Part shown: piece after piece, positions 1 to 10,500 of the stretch
How the letters are laid out: every line of letters begins with the position of its first letter
How positions within the stretch are numbered: the stretch's first letter is position 1
Assembly: GCA_950295325.1 (NCBI GenBank)
Contig: OX485804.1
Coordinates: 43,338,001 to 43,402,000 of the forward strand
Source of the DNA: Polytrichum commune
Lineage: Eukaryota; Streptophyta; Polytrichopsida; Polytrichales; Polytrichaceae
Direction: 5' to 3'
Length of the DNA: 64,000 nt
Program-made: the position numbers and the translations under genes
The notes under the pieces: model-generated
Database searches by the model: none
Seen by the model: the letters and a program-made list of their open reading frames with translations, nothing else
Told to the model about the DNA's origin: nothing

Positions 1-1
1 A

Positions 2-271
2 TACCTGAAGCTAAAATTGTCAAATAACGTGGTATTCCAAAAATATAAGCTCCAATTAAGGTTTGATTTGTTGGGAGGGTTTATAGATTGCATAGAAAAT
101 ATGGTCACTATGAAATATGGAGATTGGTTTATGTTGGTATCAAAAAGAACCAACAATAAGTGGACTTACGATCTTACTGATCATTTGATGGTGGATTTAG
201 AAACAATAATTGCATTAGCTTCTATGACATATATTGCAGACTCAGATGTTTGTGATTACATCCAGGGATAA
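2..271 (+). CDS. Unidentified ORF, open at left window edge (possible last exon)
   Basis: A reading frame is open from the first bases of the window and stops at TAA (269-271), giving about 89 codons with no internal stop. The peptide is mixed in character (motifs such as FDLLGGFIDCIENM and MKYGDWFMLVS) with no domain I recognise. Because the frame is already open at the edge it could be the 3' end of a gene lying to the left. A possible polyadenylation signal (AATAAA, near 520) follows in AT-rich DNA. It could equally be a chance ORF or a transposon fragment, since a copia relic begins only about 270 bp further on. I assign no function. Confidence 0.25.
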   Translation, partial: YLKLKLSNNVVFQKYKLQLRFDLLGGFIDCIENMVTMKYGDWFMLVSKRTNNKWTYDLTDHLMVDLETIIALASMTYIADSDVCDYIQG

Positions 272-539
272 AAAAAGTTTTCAACAACTTTATTAATGAC
301 TACTAAGGTTTTACATTATATATATGATAGAGGTTCATTATTATTCAAAAGTATATTTGTATAATGACTATATAGGAATGTAATGTTTTCAATGTATACA
401 TATTGTCACTTGTATTTTTATCATTGAAATTGTATCTGTATTGCTTGATTTTACCCAAAATACTTGTATAGAAGGGGTTTTTAGAGTATGTTGTGAACAC
501 ATGTGACTTTTGGTTTTTAATAAAAGGTGCACCCTTGGG

Positions 540-1465
540 TCTACACTATTTTGCCAACTAACATTCTATAGAGGGTTGCATCAACACACAGTGTAGTTGT
601 GTCTTTGGACAAAGTCATGCCTTCAGGGAGGGGAGTGTGAGAGGGTGCACATTGCTCCATGTTGAACTGATGTTGAATGTTGAGTGCATATTGGGTCTAG
701 TGCATGTGTAAGCCAAAAGAGTCTCGATCAAATTGAACTCCCAAGTACCTATGAATTGGACCAAGGTCATTTGTTTTGAAGTTTTCGTGCAGATTGTCTT
801 TGAGTTGATTGATGAGGTGCAGGTTGTTACCTATCACGAAAATATCATCTACATAGACTATAAGGACCACTATGTTAGTATCGACTTGAGCAAAGTAGAG
901 ATTGGGGTTAGGTTGGGATTATTCTAAGCCCCATGCTAGAAGAACTTTGTGGAGAAGAGTATACTAGGCTTGGGGGCTTTGTCGTAAGCCATAGAGAGAT
1001 TTGTGAAGTTTGCAAACAAGATGGTTTTTGCCAGGTTTGATAAAACCTTGAGGTTGTTGCATGAAGACATTTTTGTTAAGGAGACCATTGAGGATGGTAG
1101 TATGCACGTCAAATTGGTGTATATGCTAATTCAAATGTACATCAATTGCAATTAGGATGCGGATGGTTTCCCAATTTACCACTGGGGCAGAGGTGTCGGT
1201 AAAGTTGATCCCAAATTTTTGTTCATAACCCCGAGCGACGAGGCGAACTTTGTAGCGATCGGGCCCGCCATTGACACCAGGTTTGACCTTGTATACCCAT
1301 CGAGATGTAATTGTCTTTTTGCCCAAGGGAAGAGGCACAAGAGACCATGTGCAGTTTTTGTGGATGGAATCAATTTATGCATGCATAGCGACTTGCCACT
1401 AGGGATTGTTCTTGGCCTTGTGAAATATGACAGTGTCAGCTTGATTGTTGGGAAAAAAAAATGGT
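540..1465 (-). pseudogene. Ty1/copia reverse-transcriptase relic
   Basis: Read on the minus strand from 1465 to 540, this follows the order of a copia RT domain. It has an entry like FHKAKNNP..WQVAMHA, then TITSRWVYKVKPG, YKVRLVARGYEQKFGINF, then HLVCKLHKSLYGLRQ, then the YVDD catalytic box (VLIVYVDDIF, around 845-870), then DLGPIHRYLGVQFDRD and HTPLPEGM. Several in-frame stops and at least two frame changes interrupt it (for example stops in place of the codons after KNNP and HA), so it is dead. The fragment ends at YRMLVGKIV near 540, before the RNase H domain. No LTR could be recognised on either side, so it is a fragment rather than a whole element. Confidence 0.85.
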
Positions 1466-2159
1466 AGTGTTAGGTTGTGTGAGTTGTGTGTGAGCTACAA
1501 AGTTTTGAAGGTGTTGTGGGAATCGACGGATGTGGTCTAATCTGCAAGGGTGGAGTTTGGTGGGGTCAACTAACAATGGGGCTTGGTGGGGTCACTGAAC
1601 AACGTAATTGCAGTTGGTGGCAGTGGAGGTCTAGAGTTCAGGGAGGTCACCAAACCACGAGGCCCTAGTAAAGTTATTGGGAGTCAGTGACTCTGTGGGG
1701 AGTGGAAAGCCAACTCGGCTCATCGTCAGGGGTGGGGTCAGATGAGGTGGAAACAACAAAATGCCTTTCACAGCCGGTAGTTTCAAAGCACGGACATAAG
1801 ACCCTAGCACATGACCAGGATAACTTGGTTTTTAGGCCCCACCACGGCGGTAGGGACCGCCCGAGTTGTGCCTGCCGCTGGGCCCTCGGCTGCCGGGCAC
1901 GGGGCAATAACCTACACCACCCAGGCGACCGGTGCCGCCGCGGCAACGCCTAGCCACACATTTTACCACAACCTTGGGAAAATGGCCACCTTTTTAACCA
2001 CAATGAATCTTTTTTTTATTGCTGCATATAGACAGACATGGCAGTAGACTCTGACTGCAACCAACGCACTTCAACGGACGTCAGCGGTAGGGTTTGGAAG
2101 TTTAGGGTTTTTGCAATTTTATTAATTCTTAGCTATAATTAGTTGGTTTTTTGTGCATG
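1466..2159. other. Intergenic, partly GC-rich; no gene recognised
   Basis: About 1670-1960 is clearly richer in G and C than its surroundings and is open on both strands, which is what GC-rich DNA does by chance. Neither translation shows a known motif. From about 2040 the sequence resembles an untranslated leader (GGGTTTGGAAGTTTAGGG) running into the trihelix-like pseudogene. I cannot assign a function. Confidence 0.35.
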
Positions 2160-2169
2160 AAAGTGTGTT

Positions 2170-3248
2170 GGATTTGTAGCAGAGAAGGTAGCAATGAGTG
2201 AAAGAACATTCCAACGTTTAGGTCACATGAAAAGCGTAATAATTTTGCACATGTGAAACCAACCTCCATTTGAGGTACATCCTTCCCAATGGTCGTTTTT
2301 GGAGCCCCGCCACTGGTTTCTTCTCAACCGAGCGTGGCTTTAAAATCAAAGGGAAAGAAGAGGGTTGTTCCAACACCACCATATGTACAAGTTGGGGGCA
2401 GGTGGTCGGATGCAGCCATCGCCAACATTATTGACTTATACGAGGAAGAGTGACGTCGCTGCAATCAAGGCTCTTTGGCAAAGAAACATTGGACCCATAT
2501 TCGTGAGGAGCACAAGCGACAAATGCTGCACAAACTTAAGAGGTTGGAGGCCCACATAAAGGATAAAATCAAGAAGTTGAAGGCCGAATACCGGAGGCAA
2601 AAAACTTTGCCAAAATAGTAGACAAGCGGTACTGGTTTTACGTGGCCGTGGTTTGTTTGTATGCGGAGTGTTATGGGGGGTTATGCAAAAAGAGATGGAT
2701 TAGAAGGTGGTACGGATCATGGTCGATCAACTTGGGAGGAAGACGTTAATGATCGGGTGTTGGAGACGCCATCAAATTATTATCCGAACTCTCCATCAAT
2801 TCTATTGGATGAGGATGATGATAATGTGGACGATTAGGAGTATGTTACTCCGCCATCTATAACTACTCCACATTCCTAAGGGACTGTCATTGGACAGAGT
2901 TCAGTACATGTTGGCAACTCTCCTCGTATTGCTTCTTCCAAGAAACGTGAAGTATTAGGCAAACCCGATGCACGGAATAGATCTTTGACTAACATTGTTT
3001 ATCTTGCAGATGCTATTGCCAAATTTGCTGAAGGTTCTACTTGCGTTGAGGAGTACAAGGCAACGACTTCTAAGAAAATGACACCATTGTTAATTGTTTC
3101 TAATGAAACAATAAACAAATGTAACAATGATGTTTTGTTTAAGATTACACAACTTGAAGTTAATGCTCGACGTGAGGCAATTGCTTTACAAAAGCGTATT
3201 GCTGCAATGTTTGCATCTATTTTAACCAAGGCCGTTCCTCTATCCTAG
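2170..3248 (+). pseudogene. Trihelix (SANT/Myb-like, ASIL type) transcription-factor pseudogene
   Basis: At 2400-2630 one plus-strand frame reads GRWSDAAIANIIDLYEEE, a stop, then NQGSLAKKHWTHIREEHKRQ and HIKDKIKKLKAEYRRQK. This is the tryptophan-spaced helix pattern and the basic third helix of plant ASIL-like trihelix DNA-binding domains. Further down there is an acidic patch (LLDEDDDNVDD, about 2800-2835) and a C-terminal segment (about 2905-3248, 87 codons open at the end) with a helical tail rich in Glu, Arg and Lys, as these proteins usually have. At least four in-frame stops (in the helix 1-2 loop, after TLPK, after DNVDD and after TPHS) break it. The related Myb-like accessory protein of PIF/Harbinger transposons is an alternative that I cannot exclude. 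Confidence 0.55.
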
Positions 3249-3557
3249 TTTATATTTAAGCCTATCAATATTTTTGTGTTTTTTTTGCTATAGTTTGGAT
3301 TGTGTTTAGAGGAGCTTGAATTATATGTAGAAAATTAAAGCCTATATGCTTTATTCTTCTCATGTATTTACTTGCTCTCTTTTAAAATAAAATTTGCAGA
3401 TATGTTGTCTTAAATCAATGTGAGTCAATTCTACAATGATATTGAAAGTTGTCCATCTTGTTATTTGAATTTTCCGTTGGCTTTGTTTGTTTCAATCATT
3501 GTATATAATTCGAACAATGTTAGACATTATTTATTTTCTACAAATCTTAAATAGATA
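3249..3557. other. AT-rich intergenic stretch
   Basis: This is probably the former 3' flank of the trihelix-like pseudogene. It is AT-rich with several A/T runs, and I see no ORF, repeat or RNA gene in it. Confidence 0.4.
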
Positions 3558-3599
3558 CAAATGCAGCTATTAAAAAAAATTAGAAACTTGTGATACTCT

Positions 3600-4383
3600 T
3601 TGTAAGAGTTTTGTAATATTTAGAATGGTGTGACTAATGTGACTAATGTCCTAGCTGGGTATTAATCACAAAGGTCACAAATTTTAAAATCTTATATAAT
3701 ATTATTATATTATACCCCAAATTTAATACATATCATTTATATAATATACACGAATCCAAAAATAATATTATATATAATTTACCTTTTTAATCCAAATTTT
3801 TATTTGTTTTTTTAATATAGTAAAAAAATAAAAAAATAAAAATCCAATGCGCACATAATGTACAAAAATAACAACTTACGTAATTTGGCAACTATAGAAA
3901 AAAATTACAAAATTAGGCCTAATTGTGTTAGAGTTTTGCAATATTTAGAATGTTGTGACTAATGTGACTAATGCCCTAGCTGGGTATTAGTCACATTAGT
4001 CACAAATTTAAAATCATGTATAATATTATTATATTATATCCCAAATTTGATACATATTATTTATATGATAAACATGAACCCAAAAATACAATGCTATATA
4101 TAATTTACCATCCTAATTCATAATTTAATTTATTTTAATTTATTTTTTAAATAATCAAAAAATAAATAAAAATCCAATGTGCACATAACCTCCTAGAATA
4201 TTAACTTATGTAGTTTGGATACTATAAAAAAGAAATTATAAAATTAGGCCTTATTGTATAGGAGTTTTTCAATATTTAGAGTATTGTCACCAATGTGACT
4301 AATGCCCTAGCTGGGTATTAGTCATATTAGTCACAAATTTTAAAATTTTGTATAGTCTTATTATATTATACCCCAAATGCAAG
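3600..4383. repeat. AT-rich tandem repeat, about 2.5 copies of a ~325-330 bp unit
   Basis: The same block recurs starting near 3609, 3934 and 4264: GTTTTGYAATATTTAGA, then GTGACTAATG, CCTAGCTGGGTATTA, then AATATTATTATATTATA and CCCAAAT. The first two units are close to full length (about 325 and 330 bp) and the third is cut short near 4383. Each unit carries a palindrome centred on CTAGCTGGG. In the middle unit (3954-4004) two arms of about 23 bases with one mismatch pair almost perfectly. The copies differ at many positions, so the array is old. Confidence 0.8.
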
Positions 4384-4624
4384 ATCATGTAGCCATACAT
4401 CACATTCGACGACATCATAATGCGTGTATTGTTTTGGCTCTTTCTACCAGTTGCTTCCAAGATTGGTGGTCAAATGTGTCATCATTGCAAATATTATAGG
4501 TAGTGAGCACGTGAGGTACGACGAGTCTTCAACCACAAGGACCTCCCTTGCTTTTCTAGACGTTTTGGAATAGCGGATGCGTTTGGACTCAGGTTATTGA
4601 AACATATACAGCAGAGCCCAACAT

Positions 4625-5030
4625 TTTCCTTTTTAATTGCACCCATACCCAGACCATGCCCATCAACAGTGACCTATGCCCACCCATGCCCACCCATAGC
4701 ATGACATGTGTGCACCCATGCCCACCCATGCTATTCAAATTACGCCCATGTATTCAAAAATTGTGTAATGTGTATTGTGTAATTGTATAATGTGTCTTGT
4801 ATGATTGTGTAATTGTGCCCCACTCATGCCCATCCATGCCCACCCATTATAATATCAAACCCATGCCCACCCATGAACAATAATATCGCAGTCATGCCCA
4901 CCCATGCCCACCCATGAACAATAATATTGCAACCATGCCCACCCATGAACAATAATATTGCAGCCATGCCCACCCAAAACCCATGGGCATGGGTGGGTAT
5001 GGGCATGGGCATGGGTATGGGCACCCAATG
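4625..5030. repeat. CCCATGCCCACCCATG low-complexity array with inverted G-rich end
   Basis: Short units of the type CCCATGCCCACCCATG recur many times between 4625 and 4980, partly separated by a 15-18 bp AT spacer (GAACAATAATATTGCA) that is itself repeated three times at 4875-4965. At 4981 the array flips into the complementary G-rich form (GGGCATGGGTGGGTATGGGC, continuing to 5023). The whole is therefore an imperfect inverted repeat, and its G-rich part satisfies the usual four-run rule for a G-quadruplex on the plus strand. The short ORFs here are products of the repeat. Confidence 0.75.
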
Positions 5031-5096
5031 TAGGGCTCTGATATACAGTAAAATTAACATCGTAGCTATGGCAGAATGATCCATTGTATGAATGTG

Positions 5097-5520
5097 ACAA
5101 CCCTAAACCCTAAACTCCCTTAAACCCGAATGAGATGTGTACAAAATATGTATCCTAAACCTAGGACTCTGAGGTTGATATAACAATTTGTAGATGTTAG
5201 ACAACAAACAATCTCAAAATAGGATGTAAATAACTTTGGAAACAAGAAGTGCGGCTAAGATTTACTGGTAGTTCAAGTATAGTTTTCAAGTGAGTCATTT
5301 ACATAAGTAGAGTTCACTAATGTTTTAGTTAGACAATTTAGGCACTCGAAGAAGATAATGCCGCAAAATTAATCATTGTCAATTATTTTTAATTTCAACG
5401 TCATTTCATAAAATATCTTCATATGATTATAACCCTTAAACCCAAATTATTGCATGAAGATATAAACCCTTTATCCTTCTACAAACCAATTTTTTAAGCC
5501 TTAAACCCTAAACCCGTTAA
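5097..5520. repeat. Two short telomere-like (CCCTAAA) tracts
   Basis: Degenerate CCCTAAA runs occur at about 5097-5128 (AACCCTAAACCCTAAAC) and 5498-5518 (CTTAAACCCTAAACCCG). They match the Arabidopsis-type plant telomere repeat and are interstitial. Each holds only two to three units, so chance or transposon origin is as likely as an old chromosome end. Confidence 0.45.
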
Positions 5521-7374
5521 AAAAACCACCAGTCCTATTCATAAATAATCATATTGACCGAAAACACTCAAATTTAAATCGGAACCCCCAATCACTTCAT
5601 CAAAGCTCGAAGAGTACTGGTAGTTACTTAGAAATAAAGTAATGGAGTTTGAAAAATAATCAGTTGAAGTTTGATACGATAGAAGATTGACCTATCATTT
5701 TAGAGGAATCTATATAATAGACCTCTAATGAATAAAGCAAAACTGGTTGGATTTAAAATGGCTAAGGTCTAGGTGGACTAAACCTCTAGCCCAAACTAAG
5801 GCGGTTAGGTCGTAAAATGTTAAAACCACCCTAAAACTACCCGGGCATTATACCATGTGCCTACTGCACAAGCCTAGAGTGTCCTCATGTGCCATGTTTG
5901 ATGCCTGTAGAGCAAATTTTTGGGCTATAGTCTGAATCCAACCTTTTTGAACTAAGCTTTTTTGAAGAATAAATGAAAATACCGGACTATAGTCGGATGA
6001 AAGAACTTCCATAGCGGTTTTAGCAACCGAATGGCCTCAGAAGGGAGTTGCAACCGTCTGGAAGGAAGAAGGATAAGAGACTATTGTTGGAGGGAGAAAG
6101 GAGGCCATAATCAACGAGTGTTTCCAGGCAATAGGCTAGAGTAGTCGCAATCAGCGAAGCATGTAGGTTCGGCCAAGTGCCGCAGATAGGAGGATATTTC
6201 TTCAGCTCTGTGATAGAGTGAAGCAATGTAACCAGGCTATAGCCATATTGGAATGAAGTTATTTTGATATACCAGATGTGTGAATATGTAGAAGTAACAA
6301 CTTGTGTGCAAGGAGTGTATGCACTGAATAAATTGAAGTAAGAAGTCAAAGGCCATAATGGGAGCGAGAATTCAAGAAATTAATTGTTTGATGAGTAAGC
6401 AGTTTGATAGAGCAGGTGCGAGTAAAGGCATATTGGAAGAAGAAATGATACGGCAGTGAGGGAGTAAGTGGAATAGAAAGGTCTGAGCGAGCAATGAATG
6501 ATTGAAACCGAGTAAAACGGAACAAAGATATGCTAAAGCAGCCAGAACATAGCTAGATGAGATTCAGACACAAAAAAGAAGAGGCTTGAATGTTATATCA
6601 GAAGTTAATCTAATTCATATCGCCGAGAGCCAGTAAAACGAACCAGTTTACAACCATGAGCGAAATAAAGGGAGGAAATGTCACCGAGATTTGGCACAAC
6701 CCTGCTCCCGTGAAATCAAAGAAAGACGATAGCCATTCTAAGAAGTTAGCACCAGAGAGAAAGAGAGAGATCCGACCAGAGAGTCGAGGTATAATCGGGA
6801 TGTCCGAAAGCAAGAAAGACCATCGCCAGCGTGAGAGAGACGAGAGTCCCTAGAGTCAGTTAGGTTTAGTATGAGGAAGTGACTGAGAGAGAAAGTAGTA
6901 GCAAAGTGGAGATAGCTGCAGTCTTATGATGAGATTAGGGACAAGTTAGCCTTTGATATGGGAAGAGTATGGGCTAAGCATGCAATATTCATCATTACTG
7001 AGACAATGAACCAGTCACATGACATTGAGTTGAGAGATGAGAAACCTAACAATTGATATTATTTATGTTATCGAACGTGATTAACATTTGGCTAATTAAA
7101 GCTTCAAGCTAATACAAAATATAGTCATGTATGTTTATTTTATCTTGAATTGTGCAGAGATTGCGGGCCCAGATGTAATGTGTGATGGTTCATGAATGAG
7201 ATAAGTTCTTGGATGAATGCTAATGCAAGTAAAGTAACTAATTGAACCATTGTGTTGAATGAAATCATTTGAATTAAGATTGAAGGCATTGTGTTGTTGT
7301 TTTATGGAAGCAAAAGATACTAACCCCAATATGATGAAAATCCATTGGAAGACTATTGCCAAGATCCGGAAAGA
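5521..7374. other. Gene-poor intergenic DNA
   Basis: Apart from a partial copy of the dispersed 200-bp repeat at about 5620-5720, I find no conserved coding sequence. About 6000-7000 is purine-rich on the plus strand (GAGAGAAAGAGAGAGATCC near 6760), so long pyrimidine-coded minus ORFs (6020-6349) and a very basic plus ORF (6656-6853) arise. Neither has a recognisable domain, and both look like composition effects. Confidence 0.4.
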
Positions 7375-7665
7375 CTATTGCCAAAGCTATTGAGCTTCAC
7401 GACTGCAGTAGGTCAAAACATAGAGTGATAGAAAATACCCTAAAGATAGGACCGAATCACTCACGACCAAAGAGGCACGAACAAACCATAAGAGTGGAAA
7501 ATGAGGAGAATAAAGAAGGAATGAAGGGATAAAAGTCCTAAGTTGTTATTGTGATCCTTAAATCCGATGTGACATTAACCCTTATAGACACTATCTCAGT
7601 CTTCCTGGAGACTTAGTTCCCTGGGTTTGTTGTTTTAAGTCATAACAAAAACTTACTACAATGCC
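7375..7665 (+). repeat. Dispersed repeat, partner of 21660-21955
   Basis: Blocks shared in the same order with 21660-21955 are TTGAGCTTCAC, ACAAACCATAAGAGTG, ATGTGACATNAA followed by TTATAGACACTA, then CCTTGGGTTGTTGT / CCCTGGGTTTGTTGT and a final AAAACYNAACTACA / AAAACTTACTACA. Identity between blocks is moderate, so this is an old repeat. The ending resembles an LTR edge, but no internal domain is attached, so a solo LTR is only a guess. Confidence 0.5.
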
Positions 7666-7749
7666 ACATAGCATGGGCGGCAACCATCCCCGTAGTAACC
7701 GGGGTGGTGGGGCATGCCATGGCTGCGGCAACCTTCTTCACCTGCCCTT

Positions 7750-7939
7750 GGCTCCATGTGCCAGCCTGCCAGAGCCTATAGTCATTGGAGAGGTAACATG
7801 TGGTTGGGTCCAACTACTCTGTTGAGTTGTCTTCATCGACGTTTGGCTCCATGTGCCAGCCTGCCAGAGCCTATAGTCATTGGAGAGGTAACATGTGGTT
7901 GGGTCCAACTACTCTGTTGAGTTGTCTTCATCGATGTGA
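7750..7939. repeat. 95-bp perfect-period tandem duplication inside the copia relic
   Basis: The segment starting GGCTCCATGTGCCAGCCTGC at 7750 repeats from 7845 with the same 95-bp period and one visible mismatch (CATCGACGT / CATCGATGT). It duplicates the end of the surviving copia coding region (the part encoding HIDEDNST and what follows). The near identity makes the duplication much younger than the decay of the element around it. Confidence 0.85.
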
Positions 7940-8287
7940 ACGTCGTGAGAGATGAAAACTTTCTTGTTGGATGGTCGGTAGCATCGATAGGCTTTGACAT
8001 CTTCATCAAAACTTAGTAGTACGCATATTTTAGAACAAAGTTCAAGTTTAGTTTGAGGTGTTTTGGGAACATGAACAAGACTGATGAACCAAATATTCGT
8101 AGGTTGGTGACAGAGGGTTTATTACATGAAAAAAGTTAATTCGGGGTTTTGTCGGGGTTTCTCTTGGTAGATCAGAGATTGAGGATACTGTTGGCAGCCT
8201 TCACAACTTCCCCCCAAAGGTGAGCAGACATGGAAGAGCTTTGTCTAGCAGGAAACATCGTGTAACGTCCAGTAATGAACAACTGCA

Positions 8288-8727
8288 TCATTCTGCTACG
8301 TCATTGCGTTGGGGTGTGTGTGGCGGAGTGAACTCTCTGATGATGCCTTTTGAGTAGCAAAAATCATGAAAAACTTGGGATGTGTATTCGCCACCATTGT
8401 TTGAATGGTATGCCCAGTGGAGTTCTTCATAGTATGTACAAACTGTTGAAATTTGTCTAAAACCTGTTTTTTGTTGGAGATGAAGTAGACCCATAGTTTT
8501 CTGAAGAAGTCATCCACGAACGTAACGAAATATTTTGCTCCTCCCGTGGACTTGATTCTGAAAGGTCCGCAAACATCGGAGTAGACTAGCTCCAGGATTT
8601 TTGAGGCGTGGAATGTGGCTTCCTTGGGTATCTTTGTTCTAGTGTGTTTTTCAAGTTGACATCCGCTACAGGTTTGTTTCGAAAAATGGATGTTGGGGAT
8701 GCCGTTGATTGCTTTGAAGTTGATCAT
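8288..8727 (-). pseudogene. Copia integrase core remnant
   Basis: The pre-integrase CSGCQLEKHTR motif (the CxxC of the HHCC finger) is followed by LVYSDVCGPF and KYFVTFVDDFFRKLWVYF, then after a frameshift by HSNNGGEYTSQVFHDFC, GIIREFTPPHTPQRNDVAE. These are the blocks holding the D, D and E of the catalytic triad. The second Asp, which lies in SDNGGEY in working elements, is Asn here (SNNGGEY), so the enzyme would be inactive even without the frame change. The HHCC histidines continue upstream into 8728-8958. Confidence 0.85.
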
Positions 8728-9134
8728 TCACTGTATACCTCGAGTGTGGAAATATCTGAGTCTTTTGTGCCAGAGCATCGCTTGTGAATGATGGTGAAGT
8801 AAGTTCAATTCTGGATCTAAGGTTGTCGAGTCTGCCTCGAGCTTGTACACACTGTTCTCATTTTCTCTCAGAGCAAATGCTACTATGTTAAGTGTGTTAT
8901 TTTCGACTATGAAGCATCCTTCTAATTTGAATATAAGAGTTTTAGTTTTGTTAGACATAGATCCTATGCTTAATAATTTTTTTGTGATACCCGGCGTATA
9001 AAGAACAAAAGAGACTGCTTTTATTATTCCAGATGAAACTAGGATGTCGACATGTTTGACTCCAGCTACCTCGTGATTATGTCCTCCTGCAGAGCGAACA
9101 CGAGCCCCATTAGCTAGTGAATCGATGTGAAGAC

Positions 9135-9450
9135 TTATGGGTCTCCAAAAACGTGATGTGTGGCTCTCGAGTTAAGAAACCATGAGCTCGTTTGTGGGGG
9201 AGACTCTAACATGTTAAGTTCAACTAGGCAAGCGTCTACAACTTGATATGCTAGTTCACAACTGTAAGAATCTTGTTCAAGATCAAATTCCTCATGTGGT
9301 TCATCTAGATTGTGTACCTGACCATTAAGATTTTGGTTTTGTCTTTCGAGAAGACAGTGTTCATAACCTTTCATTCGGCCCAACATTGATTTCAGGTTGC
9401 ATTTGCGTTCGAAATGTTCGTCAAGCCCGCAGAAGTTGCAGAGATCATTT
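9135..9450 (-). pseudogene. Copia CCHC zinc knuckle and protease core remnant
   Basis: Around 9440-9395 the frame gives CNFCGLDEHFERKC, an exact CX2CX4HX4C retroviral zinc knuckle. About 70 codons further on, WFLNSRATHHV stands where working copia proteases have WFLDSGATHH. The catalytic Asp is Asn and the Gly is Arg. Both this and the integrase lesion are D-to-N changes, which fits deamination of methylated cytosine on one strand, though two sites prove nothing. Confidence 0.8.
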
Positions 9451-9533
9451 CGTTGTCTGTTAGGTCCCTTGGACCTGTAGCAGGGTTGATAGATGGATGA
9501 TGCGTTTACCCTTGGCGTCGTTCCAAGGTGTGT

Positions 9534-10500
9534 CTAGGGAACTGCCGGATTTAAGTATTTCATCGTGAAGGATCCTCCCCACTCCGCAACTCTACCAGGA
9601 GGGTGATGTTTATGCTGGGGAAATGTTGTCCGGTTGCGATTGTTGGATGCTTGAGAGTGATATCCGTGTTTCAATCCTGGCTGGAATCTCATTGCTCTAT
9701 CTCGGTGAAGTAAGAATGCTTCACCATCCTCCTTTTGCACAGCTTCCAGTCGTATTGATGTTTCCTCATAAATGAGCTTGGCCTCCAACTGTTTGTAGGT
9801 TGGAAGAGTTTGGGCAGCGATTTGCATTCTCTTGAAAATCTCATACTCTTGGGCAGGTTCTTCAAGGTGTAATAGACGATGATGTCTTTCGGAATGTTGA
9901 CGTCTACCTCTTCTAGGAGATCTGCAACTTCACGAACTTCGGTGAGATGAGTGTCCATGGAGATAGACTCTGTTTTCCTCAAAGCAAATAACTTTTCAAT
10001 GAGCATTACTCGGCGAGGGCTGCTATCAGATTCATATCTCGCCTTCTGTCCGATCCAGCACTCGTGTGGATTGTTGTAGCGCCGCAAAAGTTTGAGGGCG
10101 TTGTTCTTGGCATTGCTGTTGATAATGCTCATGACTTGTTGGCATGCCATTCGCTCCTCTTTACTCATGGGCTTGCTCGGAGGTGTAAGGCAGTAGTGGA
10201 ATTGTCTGTCCTTCTGAAGCAGATTCTTCATGTGATATGTCCACACTCCAAAGTTTGCACCTTAGTCGAGATGGTAGCCCTCGGGGAGTCCGTTGTCTCC
10301 AACCATGGTGGTCCTTTGACAAATGTTGTAGTTTCGTGTGTTGTTTTCTGTACCTTCTTCTAGGTTGTCTATAGTTGACATGAGATCTAAGAAGGGAAAA
10401 AAATATTTCAACAGGTGAGTCACTTCTTGGCAAGGACTGTTCTTTCAACCAAGGAGGGATAAAGACTGAACATACACTTCCAACATGCTTTGATACCATG
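9534..10500 (-). pseudogene. Copia gag (UBN2-like) remnant and 5' leader
   Basis: The frame at 10246-9689 reads MWTYHMKNLLQKDRQF, then NALKLLRRYNNPHECW and LIEKLFALRKTESISMDTHL, then VNIPKDIIVYYTLKNLPKSM. This is the usual gag_2/UBN2 order (W..M...LL, then I...LP). It shifts frame near 9830, after which TYKQLEAKLIYEETSIRLEA continues the gag C-terminal part. A different frame covers 10520-10161, so gag as a whole carries at least two frameshifts. Confidence 0.75.

Larger units (their letters stand above)
7690..10500 (-). mobile_element. Truncated Ty1/copia retrotransposon (PBS, gag, protease, integrase)
   Basis: Reading down the minus strand from 10500 there is an LTR end (CCACA), directly followed by a primer-binding site (10499-10488, TGGTATCAAAGC, one base from the initiator-Met tRNA complement). 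Then come a UBN2-type gag, a CCHC zinc knuckle, a protease core, a pre-integrase HHCC region and an integrase core, and finally the post-integrase segment (KAYRCYRP, KKVFISHDVHIDEDNST) ending near 7690. Reverse transcriptase and RNase H are missing. Frameshifts split gag and integrase. No matching 3' LTR was found. The RT relic at 540-1465 is a separate fragment of the same superfamily. Confidence 0.85.

Noticed and set aside
1674-1953. Overlapping GC-rich frames on both strands
   Set aside because: High GC depletes stop codons. The peptides (rich in Arg, Pro, Gly) show no motif.
4824-5100. Minus-strand frames with repeated GGHGCNIIVHGWAW peptides
   Set aside because: They are produced by the CCCATGCCCACC array and have no independent support.
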